Source: Ceratopteris richardii (Eukaryota > Streptophyta > Polypodiopsida > Polypodiales > Pteridaceae). Taken from it: a DNA stretch of 64,000 bases. How positions within the stretch are numbered: position 1 is the stretch's first letter; each line of letters opens with the position of its first letter. The notes under the pieces are model-generated. The model searched no databases and had not been told where the DNA came from. It saw only the letters and a list, made by a program, of their open reading frames with translations. The position numbers were made by a program, and so were the translations under genes. Positions 21,444 through 32,900 of this stretch are shown here, piece after piece. The DNA is taken from positions 140,993,139-141,057,138 of the forward strand of contig CM035439.1 of NCBI GenBank assembly GCA_020310875.1, written 5' to 3'.

Positions 21444-22601
21444 CTGCTCCAAGAGTTCTTGGTAGTACATAAGAAGTCTGCCCCCTATCACCCACAAGCT
21501 AATGGCCAAGCCGAAAGCACCAACAAGATTCTATGCAGTGTGCTTACCAAATTGGTGAAGAATAAACGCTCTGATTGGGACAAACAACTACACCATGCTG
21601 TTTGGGCATACCGAGTGGCCTATAAAACGGTACTCCAAGCCACACCCTTCCAGATGGTATTTGGCCAAAATGCAGTGCTACCGTTGGACTTCTTAATACC
21701 TACATTGAAAGTAGCACAGGAGCATGAGTGGACGGGTCATGAACTCTCTTCGAGAATTTTTGACCTTGAACGATTAGATGATACTAGACTAAGAGCTGCA
21801 GCCGGAATATATGCAGCTAAGAAACGACAGAAGGCATACTTTGATGCCCACATTAAGGATAAAGGTTTGAAGGCAGGCAACCTAGTACTAGTATACACTT
21901 TGAAACAACATGCGAGGAAACTAGAGAAGAGAGGCTACGGACCCATGATCATTAATAGAATCTCAACAAGTGGAGTAGTGCAACTGGCCACTTTAGAAGG
22001 CGATATTCTCCCTAGCTACATCAGTGGGTGCAGAGTCAAGCTGTATCAGGAACCCCTCACAGAAGAAATGCTCAGTCGACTCAACACTGCTAAGAAGCGC
22101 AAAGAAGAAGAAAAACGAATTCGAGAGGAAGCTCAAGCAGAAGCATTGGAACGCATACAGAGAATGAAGTTGAGAAGACAGGGTAGAGAGCAACCTAGGA
22201 TAGATGCTTATGCAGATCAAGGATATCATGTGGCTATGTGTGAAGTCTCAGGAATAAGTTCCCAAAGGATAATAGATCGACGTCCTTTTGTGACTTTAGA
22301 AATAGGACAAGGAGTTGGTGCAAAAACTGTGCGAGCATTGATTGACTCAGGTGCAGCCACTAGTGCGGTGAGACTTTCTTACTGTCGAGAATTGAAATTA
22401 AAAGTCAATCCTATAGAAGCATATCTAATAGGATTGGAAGGTGTGGAAACTCCTTGCATGGGCGAGGTGGAATTTCCCCTCTCCATTCAAGAGGCTCCAA
22501 TGCCAGTTAAGGTACTAGTGTGTCAAGATGAGGATCTCACTGAGCCTCTGTTCTTGGGTCAAGACTGGATCTATGACCATGCAGTCAACTTAAACCTATG
22601 A
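21444..22601 (+). pseudogene. pol: Integrase C-terminus and second protease-like domain of A2
   Basis: It resumes the integrase with YHPQANGQAESTNK (catalytic Glu, about 21512), then a GPY/F-like module (GYGPMIINRIS, about 21935-21970), a charged Arg/Glu coiled stretch (about 22090-22200), and a second retropepsin-like domain with DSGAATSA (about 22342-22365) and LGQDWIYD (about 22553-22575). TGA at 22599 replaces the AGA of A3. No chromodomain is seen. A3 has the same arrangement in an open frame, so the second protease belongs to the family, not to a chance fusion. Confidence 0.9.
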
Positions 22602-23390
22602 AGTGGACTTCTTCAGGTATGGGTGAATCAGAGTAGAATTACAATTGAGTTAGATAATGGAGCACTCAAGGAACTAGAAAAGGCACAGACTCCTGGTCCT
22701 TCCAGGGATACACATGAAGTTGACCATGCTGTTCTTGTCCAAAGCTATGTGATGCAGAGGAATGGAGATCTCAATAAAGAAGTCAAGGCCTCGACGGAAC
22801 TCTCTGCTTTTCCAAAGGCCAGAGGGAGACAACAACCAAAAGTAGATCAATCACTGAAAGCTACCTATGCTGGAGGCCAAAAGAATGTGCGAAGCAGAAC
22901 GAATCAGCCATTGAAACAATTGTGGGTGCGAAAAGGAGAGCGGCCTATGACCATCAAGCAACAACAATCATCTCAACTTCCTATTAGTAATCAGCGACAT
23001 GATACTAATAAGAAGACTTCCAAAACTTCTTTTGAGAAAGTGAAAACTATCTGGGTACTCAAGAGGTCGATGAAGGCTGGCCCACAATCAAGACAAATTT
23101 GGGTGCCTAAGGCTTGCTTGCGGGCTCAACTAGTTCCGCATGACTCACATCATACACTACAGGGTTCACTCACTCAAGGAGTCATTACCCACTCTTGTTT
23201 AATACGCACAAACACACAGTCGCCCAGGAGCACGCACAGACCCACTTGTAAATGGGTCCCAAAAACGCATCATCCCCAAGCAGAATTACTCATAAAACCC
23301 TCTAGAGTCTCCATAAAACCAAAACCGAAAGCCATCCATTGTGTTTGGCAACCTAAGACTTGTAATAAACCCCCCGACCCCCATTTGTAA
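22602..23390 (+). pseudogene. C-terminal tail of A2 polyprotein with repeated W-x-P-K motifs
   Basis: The open frame 22623-23390 follows the TGA and ends at TAA after NKPPDPHL, a terminus shared with A3 (TKPPDPIL). It is basic and low in predicted globular content, with five spaced motifs: LWVRK, IWVLK, IWVPK, KWVPK and VWQPK. A3 has five at comparable places. Function unknown; short tryptophan motifs could be docking sites. Confidence 0.8.
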
Positions 23391-23619
23391 ATTCATATCC
23401 ACTTGCTAACTACATCACTCATACACTGCATCTTTCCATCTAGCTCCTAGGACTATCCATCCATTAACTACACCCACAGTCATCGAGCACTCACTGACCC
23501 ACTAACCCATTACTCACTTCATGATATGTTGTAACGGGGACAAAAAGTGTTCTATCTTGTCCATTACAATATTAACGCATGATCTATATTCTCACAGAAC
23601 CAACAAGCAAGCAATAACA
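23391..23619 (+). promoter_or_regulatory. A2 spacer between gag-pol and accessory ORF, with acceptor-like site
   Basis: These 229 nt have no conserved ORF. TATATTCTCACAG/AACC ends at 23597, 22 nt before the accessory ATG at 23620, and looks like a plant 3' splice site. A3 has TTTCGTCTTCCAG/CAG ending 20 nt before its ATG, in a spacer of 230 nt. Confidence 0.5.
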
Positions 23620-26600
23620 ATGGCAGAAGCAGGAGGCACCAGTTCCCAGGTAGGGTCTAGCGCACAGATTATGGACATTGAAACGCTCCTCCTTGAACCA
23701 CCACTCACTGAAAGGCCTCAAGAACTTCACGTGGTGCATGTTCTCCCAATTCATGACCCTCCTCAGGGACACACTTCTCAAGTGGGGAAACACGCTCATT
23801 GGTTTAGTGATGTCGCAGGGCCATTGGGGGATGGCACCTATTTCTGGGAGGCAAAAATTGAATTCAATGGCAAATGGGGACGTTATCATTTTTTCACTCG
23901 CGAATTTGAAAACTATCAGAATGCAGAAGTGATGCGATCAGTTTGGACCAAAGCGGGATTGGATAGCTACTTCAGAGCACATTTGCCTAAGCTAGATTTT
24001 CTTCACTGCTCCTACTTTATCAGTACCATCACTCCTAGCAGGGCCAAGGGAGGCGATAGTACTTTTGTGCTACCCTCACTATTGCCAGGCCACGAACTCA
24101 AGAGATTCAAACTGACCCTCAATTTGGTACGAGTAGCATTGAACATGCAAGGAATGCATATTCCCACTGAGAAAGAACTAATGGTTCGAGGCAGGATGAA
24201 GCATAAAGACCTCAACAAATTAAAGGACATGGTCGCAATGACACCTACCATTGCTCTACACCTATGAACTATCATGCAACATTTTGCTTTTCCTGCCCAA
24301 GAACGGTTCACTATGCCACCAAAAAGATATGTTTCAGCTTGTACTTGGCGGAGACAGAGAGCCTCACCATCAACATACCGCACTGGATCATCGATCAAAT
24401 ACACCTACCCCATCAACGGTGGAATAAGAAACAGAAAAATGTACTTCATGGATGTTGTGCTCTCACAAGAATAATTTACAGGTGCTTAGCGTATGACGTG
24501 CCCATTCAAAGAGCACTAGTATGGTCCAGGGCCCAAGAGTTCCAAAGACGACTATCAACGGCAGGCCCTCCCTCGAAGAAGATGAGAGGGGGAGTTCAAT
24601 TACCATGCGCTCAACCAAGGGGAGCCACTACCACACCCGAGGTGACTCCTCCAAAAACTAGGCGTGTCCGACCATTCACCATTCGCCTACCCAGACCAAG
24701 TGCAGAAGGACCCAACCTGGTGTTCCCTCCTATTCCTTCAGACTTGGAGTTCCCTCAAGGTTACACCCTTGCTGATCTAATAGATGAAGAAATCGCCCGT
24801 TTGATCAATGAATCTAACCTGGAGACAGAAGCGGAGTAGACCAAAGAACAACAACCAACGACTACAACTTCAGCCCCGACCCAACCGGGAGTAGTAGAAG
24901 TAGAAGACGATGAAGAAGAGACAGAAGAACAAGAGACACACAAAGAGTATGATCAAGAATATGAAGAACTTTCAGAACTAGCAAGTGCCCCGGCATACTC
25001 GGCCCAAATAAAAAGATTATACGAAACCATGAAGCGAGTCCAGGAGCAACACAAGCTGTCGCTCGAAACAGGAAAGATGATCATGAGCCAAATGTTAGCC
25101 GAGGAAGGTGTGGATGACATGTTCATCGAATCAATGAACTTGCACGCTGATGCAGTGGGCTTAGATGAGGCTGTTCATGCAGCCATGAATTATATTAATC
25201 GATTTGAAAAACGTGTACCTACCCGTCCCATGCGATCTGGCAAACAAATACAGATCAATGTATCACAACCAGGAGGCAACACACAAACAGAAGAACACCA
25301 GGAGGAACCACTCTCACCACCCACCTCACCTCTCAATACACAGGTCACCTCACCACCTGGCACTACCACACCCATTTCTGCCATTACCACAGTTGTCATG
25401 GGAATTCCTCTCTCTCCTGGAATCCAAGTCGGAGGAGTTACCATGCCCACCTACACAACACTCTTCACAAATATCATATCCACCCCACCCACTGTTCCCA
25501 TCTTTACAGTCACACACACATTCGACACAATGGAGACATCACCAGCCACTGCACCACTCCCACCCCCCACACAACCTCAATCTCCCATACCCCCTCCACC
25601 TACCTCACCACTTGATTCCACAACATTCACAACTCCCTTCCCCTTCCCCATCCCCCCTACATCTTCATCTTTCCCTGCATCATTTAATGTAAATAGTATA
25701 TTCATAGCATTACATCAATGCGTGTATCAACTTCAGAGTGAGTACCAGGCTCTAGAAGACCGTCATCATCAGCTGACAATGAATCATCAACAACTACAAA
25801 GACGGCTTACAATTATAGAAGAAGAAAATGCAGACCTCAACCAACGCTACACCACTCTCGAGCAAGCTCATCAAACCCTCCTGGAGACACCCCAACCATC
25901 ACAAGAGTCAGGTGTCAACCAACTCGAGGCCTTACTAGAGGTTTACCAAACAGATAACCTGAGTGTCCAACGAAATTTAACTCTACTCCGAAAACACATG
26001 GCTACAGCCCTTGAAGAAAACAAACGTTTGCAGAAACAGAACGAAGAAAACCTGGAAGCTGCCATGGAAGGCTCTCCCCATGAAATCGACCCAGAACAAT
26101 TCAAAGCAGTTCCCTCAGAAACAATGAAAACAATCTTGGAAAGCTATGCTGATTTATTAGAAGCACATGATGATTTGGAAAGGGAACGGGATGAACTACG
26201 TAGCCAGCTCAGGGAACATGAGGCTCAACCCAAAGTCATAGAAACGACCTCGACTTCAGAGGAGGTAAAGGCATTGACAGAGCAGGTGGCAGAGCTGTAG
26301 AAAAGGTTACTGGAATATGAAAGAAAACCCTCTCTAGTTGTAGAACCAGAGCCTGAGGAATTAGTACCCATCGAGGTGGACGAAACGTATGAGGAACCAT
26401 ATGTTCCTATGCCGATGCCAGGTGGTGCACAGACCTCAGAAGGAATGGACACCTTAGAAGTTGAAGTACCTGAATGGCTCCAGACACTAGAGAAAACAGC
26501 AACAACCCATGAAGATTGAGTGGCAATTTAAATCCAATCAATGGCAAAGTTAGAAGACACCATCATAAAGTCAGAATATTTCCGCAGCATGTCTCATCAT

Positions 26601-27535
26601 AGATGGATCGGCACCAACAACGATCAATATGTGCCATATTGTGTACTCCTTGCATATTACAACGCAGAGATTCAACGCAGATGTGGCAAACCTCCAACTT
26701 TCGCCACACAATTTGGGCCCGATGATATCCCAGAAAGTGCTAAAAAAGGATCCATTCATCAACCCACCTGGAGAATCCGTCTTCTCGAGACCTACCTAGA
26801 GATGGTTCGTACTTGGACTAACATGCCACTTTTTATTAAGTACAGTCCTTGTTATGTTCCAGTCTTCCGCAGGTGCACCTGGCCAGAGTTTACAATTGCT
26901 GTCAAGAACATCAAAGGTTGCGCAAAGTGGTTAAACTACGTTTATCTAACACCTCCTCAAGGACCTCCCACTGTGAATTACATGATTTCTACCATCCGTC
27001 ACTGGAGCGTTCGACTACGGAATACCCCCGATGTGATGGCCCAAATGTGCATGAAAATCTTTGAACTAATGCTAATCACATTCAGGACATTCAAGAATAT
27101 TAAAGACCCCCACTTCTCAAGTGTCGGATTTCTTACAGGAAACCAAGATCTGGTATACGACATGAGCACCACCCCATCAATAGAGGTAATATATGCTTGG
27201 CACGCAAGAATAAAGTACCTCCCAGCTTGCTTTAAACAGACATTCGAGGAGATGTTCATAACAGGATTCTGGGAATATCACTCAGAAATATTTGTACCCA
27301 GGCCCTCACATCTCCTCCACTTATTTGCTGTGGAGAGAACCATCCATTCAGAACAACTGCGGGTGCCATATCCGAATGTACCAGGACCAGTGAATTGGGA
27401 TGCATTGTTAACAGATCTAGCACGGGGGCTACGATTAGAAGAACACCACCTCGCCGCCGATGTTGTTCAATATTATGTCCAACGCACAGCTAGACAAGGG
27501 TCTGTCAGAGACGACAGACACGAGAGAGGGGGGGG
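23620..27535 (+). pseudogene. Accessory ORF of A2 (degraded)
   Basis: Starts at ATG 23620 (MAEAGGTSSQVGS), matching MATAAGTSSQAGS in A3. Breaks: TGA 24265, a one-base frameshift around 24310-24340, TAG 24837, TAG 26298 and two stops near 26517-26530. Parts: globular N-terminus with HAHWFSDV and a conserved LHGCCALTRIIYRCLAYDVP block (about 24445-24505); Pro/Ser/Thr-rich linker (about 25290-25690); coiled coil (about 25700-26290); conserved C-terminal region (about 26540-27480). The last reading frame stays open through the polypurine tract into the LTR to 27707. I see no signal peptide or membrane segment, so it does not look like an envelope protein. The N-terminal block may relate to a domain found in accessory proteins of plant Gypsy elements; that is inference. 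Confidence 0.85.
27522..27535 (+). other. A2 polypurine tract
   Basis: GAGAGAGGGGGGGG directly before the 3' LTR; primes plus-strand synthesis. Confidence 0.9.
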
Positions 27536-28241
27536 TGTTGGCAGTAGTCAAGGAACTGAAGGAGTTGCAAGACAAGGAAGCCTACGAAGGGAGTCGGAAC
27601 GAAGAGAAAGCACAGCAGACACAGTAGTCAAAGAAGATCTGGCAAGTAGGCCATTTAAATTTTTCAGGCATCAAAGAGTTGGGCACACAAGGAGAAGGAG
27701 CAAGTAGGGAGCTCCAAGAAATGTATGTCAAAATGTTAGAAGAAATCCCTACAGAAATAGTGATTTTCATCACTAAAAACCATTGTAAATACCATTTCAT
27801 ATTTTTGTAGCTCCATTTTGTGCAAGCCAAGGAGTCCTTGAGCTTGAGGAGCTTTAGAAGTACCTACCTATCAGTTTTCACATTTTTTAGACTCCGTTTG
27901 AACCTCCAAATAGGGTAGAGAACCTAATTTTTAACTAGGCCGGACACTAGGTCTGGACAAGGCCAAAACCTAGTCAAAAACTATAAATAGAGCTAGAGAG
28001 CTCATTTTTGAGGTTAGCCTGTAATTGAATTGAACTTGTATGAGCTTTTGGAAAGTAATCTAAGAACTCCATTGCTTCTCACTCTTTGTCTTGTCGTGTG
28101 TGCGCGTGTGTGTGTATGTGTGTGCATGTTTGTGTGCTTCTCACTCACGCACTTGTGCCTTCACTTGCTCGAGGTCTTCATACCATCCTCTTGTCTTCCC
28201 GGATTGACATTAAAGGAGGTGCTACTCATCACTGAGCTACA
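27536..28241 (+). repeat. A2 3' LTR
   Basis: 706 bp, TGTTGGC...GAGCTACA, TATA box CTATAAATAG at 27981-27990, TG microsatellite about 28097-28135. About ten substitutions separate it from the 5' LTR, plus 26 bp present only here (about 27638-27663). Confidence 0.95.
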
Positions 28242-28246
28242 GAGGC
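28242..28246. repeat. Target-site duplication GAGGC, right of A2
   Basis: Second GAGGC, pairing with 5151-5155. Confidence 0.95.
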
Positions 28247-29020
28247 CCAAATCAAAAGCAAAAATTTGGATCAAATTTGAAGCCCTTCAATGTACCATAT
28301 GGTCTCCTTAAATAACAAACACGACAATATATAAAGAATACTATACATAAAGATCCGGACACGAACCTCCAGTTCAGCCAAGATACATTCAAGTATACTC
28401 AAAAGGAATTCGAAAAGTCTGATCCCATATGGAGGCGAAAACTCTTGGAAAAGAACCCTACATTGCGGGTACAATGGGAAGCTTCACCATATGTGCTTCA
28501 AGTCAATCCATCATTTTGCCCCGTACCACGTAGACGCTCCTAGACGCAATTTTGGGAAGGTCAGCACCAGGGAAGCATAAATACTCAATGGCTGAATTAT
28601 CCATTGTTACCTAGTCCGCCACATAACTACCTACCAACGGAAGAGTACATGGTAAAAACAATGGAATTTTGGATTGCAAGATATTCCGCTGTTCCGGATT
28701 TAGCGGTCAAAATGATGAATAAAATTTTTAACTGTAATCAAAGTCTTTCAGCACGCAAAATATACATTCTTGAATTTTATGGGCATTACGCAAGGATCAG
28801 AAGCACTCATTTTTTATCTTTCTACCATTCCGAGTCGCTTAACACTTATGGCGTATTATTCTCGACTTATGTTTTTGCCGTCAACATATATGCAGACTTT
28901 CAAAGAAGCATTTTTCACTGGCTTCTTCGAAATAGATTCGGATATTTTCATCAAAATGACTTCAAATCTTAATGCACGCCTGGTGGCTTATGAAACCAGC
29001 TTTTTTGCGGATCACTGATA
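28247..29020 (+). pseudogene. Accessory ORF remnant of element H, C-terminal part
   Basis: Decayed coding DNA with stops and frameshifts. It aligns with the C-terminal region of the A2/A3 accessory protein: W-R-KLLE (about 28424), NPSFCPVPRRRS (about 28510) matching NPCFGPVQRRRS of A3, WLNYP (about 28590), and YMQTFKEAFFTGFFEIDSDIF (about 28890-28950) matching YKQTFDDMFTTGFWEAHSEVF. The similarity is distant, so H belongs to a related but separate family. It joins the coiled-coil remnant that ends at 5155. Confidence 0.78.
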
Positions 29021-29840
29021 AGCGCCAGAGGACGGAGTGAAGTCAAGCTAGTGGAAAGAATTTATGATATGTCATGCCAATTTGCTGAATCAACGAGAGC
29101 AAGTAGCCATATAGACATATTCACGTCCCCACAGAAAGCCTATCGAGGACGACAGAGTTCAAGAGGAGGGACGTGTGGAAGGGGAATCAAGCAAGAAGAA
29201 AAGAAGAAGAAGATCAAAGTCAAAAACTGCACAATAAAGAAAGAAGAAGATCAAAGTCAAAAACTGCACAATAAAGAATAAAGATCATAAAATGAAAGAA
29301 CCATCCTCTGCCCAAAGCCCCGCAGGGGCACGCATCAGGCAACAACGTGAATCATCCAGGTCCTGAGGATTGGAATTAAAGATCAATCAGAACCAGGACA
29401 TTTCATGGGAAGGACGGACCAGGGCCAGGAACTATACATGAAGAAGTGCAAGACAATAATTGGCAGGTACGAATCCTTCCGCTGATAGCGTGCGTTATCA
29501 ACAAAGTAAACAGGCTCAGAACAATACAACAGGGTCAGATGTGTGCAACTAGGACAAATCAGAAGACCAAAAGCTAGAAAGAGGTGACTGAGAACAACAC
29601 ATTCCTAGTCACTGGTGGCATGCGTGGAAGCCCAATTGAATACAGCAACCCAGATATGTGATATAAGGAATACCAAGGGGCAAACAGAAGCAAAGGACAT
29701 ACCTCGGATAAGATAACCAATTGTCTGACAGTCCTTGTCGTCGCTTCGACCGCTGGGTGCGTGTATTCAGAAGACTTAAGCAAGCAGCCGACGAGAAGCT
29801 AAAGCCTGTCAAGGGACGATAGAGACAAAGAGGGGGAGAG
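29021..29840 (+). other. 3' untranslated region and polypurine tract of element H
   Basis: About 800 bp without a conserved ORF. It contains a short direct repeat (aagaagatcaaagtcaaaaac, about 29206-29270, two copies about 36 bp apart) and ends in AAAGAGGGGGAGAG (29827-29840), a good polypurine tract directly before TGTTGCAGAG. Confidence 0.6.
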
Positions 29841-29948
29841 TGTTGCAGAGCAAAGAAGCACAAGAGAAGAGCCCCAAAATTTTCAAATTAATGGGCATGA
29901 TTTTTCTTCTTCAAAACATTCAGAGAATTCTCTCAAGCCATGTAAATG
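29841..29948 (+). repeat. Start of element H 3' LTR
   Basis: TGTTGCAGAG follows the polypurine tract, as expected for a 3' LTR. Its right end is not identifiable; the LTR may run on well past this point or be cut by another insertion. Confidence 0.5.
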
Positions 29949-29969
29949 CACTAGAGGAGTCCTCTAGTG
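29949..29969. repeat. 21-bp perfect palindrome CACTAGAGGA-g-TCCTCTAGTG
   Basis: Two 10-base arms around one base. The outer CACTA/TAGTG resembles the ends of CACTA DNA transposons, but they abut with nothing between. Either chance or a footprint-like relic. Confidence 0.6.
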
Positions 29970-32900
29970 GCATACCATAATGGAGATAATAAACCATAGA
30001 ATCCTATGAAATATAGAACAAAGTTCCATAACAAGTGACTCCAAACCCATCTAAGACTAAATGATAGATTGCCCTCATAACACTATATGTCTTCCTAACC
30101 TTGAGTGTAATCAAAAGTAATAGTTTAATCTAAACTACCTTGTGAACTATGCAATTCCATCATCTAGCTCATATATAAGAATTTCTTGGTAGTGGAATGG
30201 AATATCTACATTCCACCAATAAGTCTGTGGTTTGTCATCCTTTACTATTGGACTAAGTTCTATTGGAAGAGCATATATTTGCACTAGTGCAAACTCTAAT
30301 ATTTGTCTTCCTTGTAGTTTGCCATATGAATGCAGAAAGCATTCCCTTTGAGATTCAGATAATCCCTAAGTACCCATCCTCCTAACTGATGTTTACTCAT
30401 CATCTCATGATGTAACACCAACTAAGAGTTTGGTACCCTAATAGGTTAGATATATCTCTATCTCCTATAAACCCTAAAGAGAAGAGTCATAACTCTACTC
30501 CAGTCTAACTAATGTCAATAACTAGATCATCTCATCTAGTCAAAGACCATCACTGGAGCAACCTAGCTACTTCTCTCTAGAGTCTATAGGTGAGACTCAA
30601 TCTAACCATCATGATTAACTGTTCTCCCTCTTGTCTTCTATAGAAGAGTGCCACTTCTATCTAGACAACCAAAATGAGAAAGTGAAAACTCTCTCTCTGA
30701 GTGTCTCTCTCTATAACCTCCTCTAAGGAAAAGGGTTGTGGTAGTGGAATCTATTCCACTTTCCCTTTCCCTTTGAAAGAGATTTTGATGAATCCATTTT
30801 CTCCCTCTTGTCTTCTATAGAAGAGTGCCACTTCTATCTAGACAACCAAAATAAGAAAGTGAAAACTCTCTCTCTCTGAGTGTCTCTCTCTGTAATCTCC
30901 TCTAAGGAAAAGGGTTGTGGTAGTGGAATCTATTCCACTTTCCCTTTCCCTTTGAAAGAGATTCTGATGAATCCATTTTCTCTACTCATCCATAATTGAG
31001 AACATGCACATAAGTTCTCCATACTTTTCCTTCAAAAATAGTGGAGGAAGAGACTCCCATGTGAAGGAAGATTACATTGAAAAGTAGAGGAAATGAATTC
31101 CTTCTGAAATAAAGACTAAGAGATGTTTCTTAAACACCTCTTCTCTCTAAAGGAAAACATACTCTATTCTTCTCCTATGAAGAAATCATGTTTTCCTTTC
31201 CTTCTCTCTCTCTCAAAGAGCAAGAGCTAAAGTGAGACCACTAAGCTAAAGCGAGATCTCTTGTTGATCTCTAAGCTAATTCCCACTTTCTCCTTTCTTT
31301 AAAAGAGAAACTTATGAATTTATTTAGTCCTCTCTTCCATAACTAATGCATAATCCCTCATTACACATATTCCTATGAAAAATGGAGAACAAATCTCCCC
31401 TAACTAATGAAGGTGTATGTAGTGAAGAGTGGAGAAAATAAATTCCTAATAAGGGTCAAAGCCCTCTACTAAAATGGTTAGCAATGATATGACATGATAC
31501 CGTAAACACATGTGTATCCATAATAAAGAACTATCTCTGCCAACCATACTCTGTGCATGGATCTATACGATCCAATCAAACTGATGGAATTATCTTTCCT
31601 GAAAAACTCAAAATGAGTATGTGATATAGTGATAAAATCACCTATCACATTCTGGACTGGAAGAATGAATCTTCCCTAAACTATGAAGGATAACTCCCAA
31701 TCCTACGGAGATGCCTACTAAGAGCTCTCCTCTGATCTAGTGAGACATGACACCATGAATGATGAGTCCTTTTCTTCCTGGCCATAGAAGAAGAGTGCTC
31801 AAAGGGATGTCGTTTCCACCGTCCCATACCAGTGGAACCTTCTTCCAATTCACAGTGTCATACCTACAGTAAACCGAATATATATTCCATATATATGTGA
31901 TGGAATATATAAGTGGATTCTAATGAATCTTGTATCCTAAAATGATGTCGGTGGACTCAAATGAGTCCCATGTCCTCGAACTAGTTAGTTTGGTTCTAGT
32001 CAACATGTGACAATGGATATCCCTTTCTATTCCAAACCAACTTGTTCCTAGGTACAAAGACTGAGTCTAAGTACCTCTCTATAGATCTCGATATACATAT
32101 ATATGTATTGGGTACCCCAACTATTCCTGACTAAGGGATCTATGCTCTATACCATAGAGCTAGTGCCATATCTGTGGCCTTCCTAACCATCACTTGAATC
32201 ACATAAACACCCGTCGATGCTCTCTCATGAAACCCATCTGTGTGATCCCAACTAATTGGTTTCCTTAGTAGTGTAGCATAAATGCTTCACTACTTGCTCA
32301 AGTGATGTGCATGAGTGAAACTAGTCACTCTTTGGGTATTCCTAATAATACTCCATAGTCTCCTAATCATATTGTGAGACTCTTATGAAGATAAGTAAAT
32401 CTTCATTTCTTTGGAGAGCATCAAATATGTATCTCCCATGTCTATATGCAACTTCCTAAAATCTATAGGGTTGCTGGTGCACAATACTAATGGTGAAGGT
32501 GTAGCTCCTTCAGGTAGCAATCCTATGGTCTAAATCCATAAGGATTATGTGTAGGGATCCTGTTGCTACTGAAGTTGCCTTATCTATGTTACTATGATGG
32601 CACTAAGTCCATCAAACACATGCTTAGAAGCATGCCTACACCTTATTGAAGTTTGCAGAAAAGGCATGTTACTATGCCATAACATTTTTAACTAAAGGCA
32701 AGTGCGTATATAATGCCATGCGGTAGGAAAAATTTCGGCAGCATTTCTGCAGGAAATGGAATCCCAAAAAAATTTAAACCATAAGCTCAGTGGCACACAG
32801 GCCACCCAAAAACATAGGGCTTGACAGGCCCATGGCATGCACGCCATAAACTCATATATGGACTCCATGACCTACAAAAACATAAAAACAAATGTTGGCA

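Larger units (their letters stand above)
5156..28241 (+). mobile_element. Family A Ty3/Gypsy retrotransposon A2 (complete, interrupted by C1)
   Basis: This element spans 23.1 kb, of which 6.5 kb is the nested Copia element C1 plus its target duplication. Order: 5' LTR, tRNA-Asp primer-binding site, leader with TCGCGA-type array, gag, protease, RT, RNase H, two H2C2 zinc modules, integrase core, second protease-like domain, accessory ORF, G-rich polypurine tract, 3' LTR. It has GAGGC on both sides. Its genes carry many stops and several frameshifts, so it is not autonomous. The two LTRs differ by about ten substitutions plus a 26-bp gap, so it is older than C1. Confidence 0.96.
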
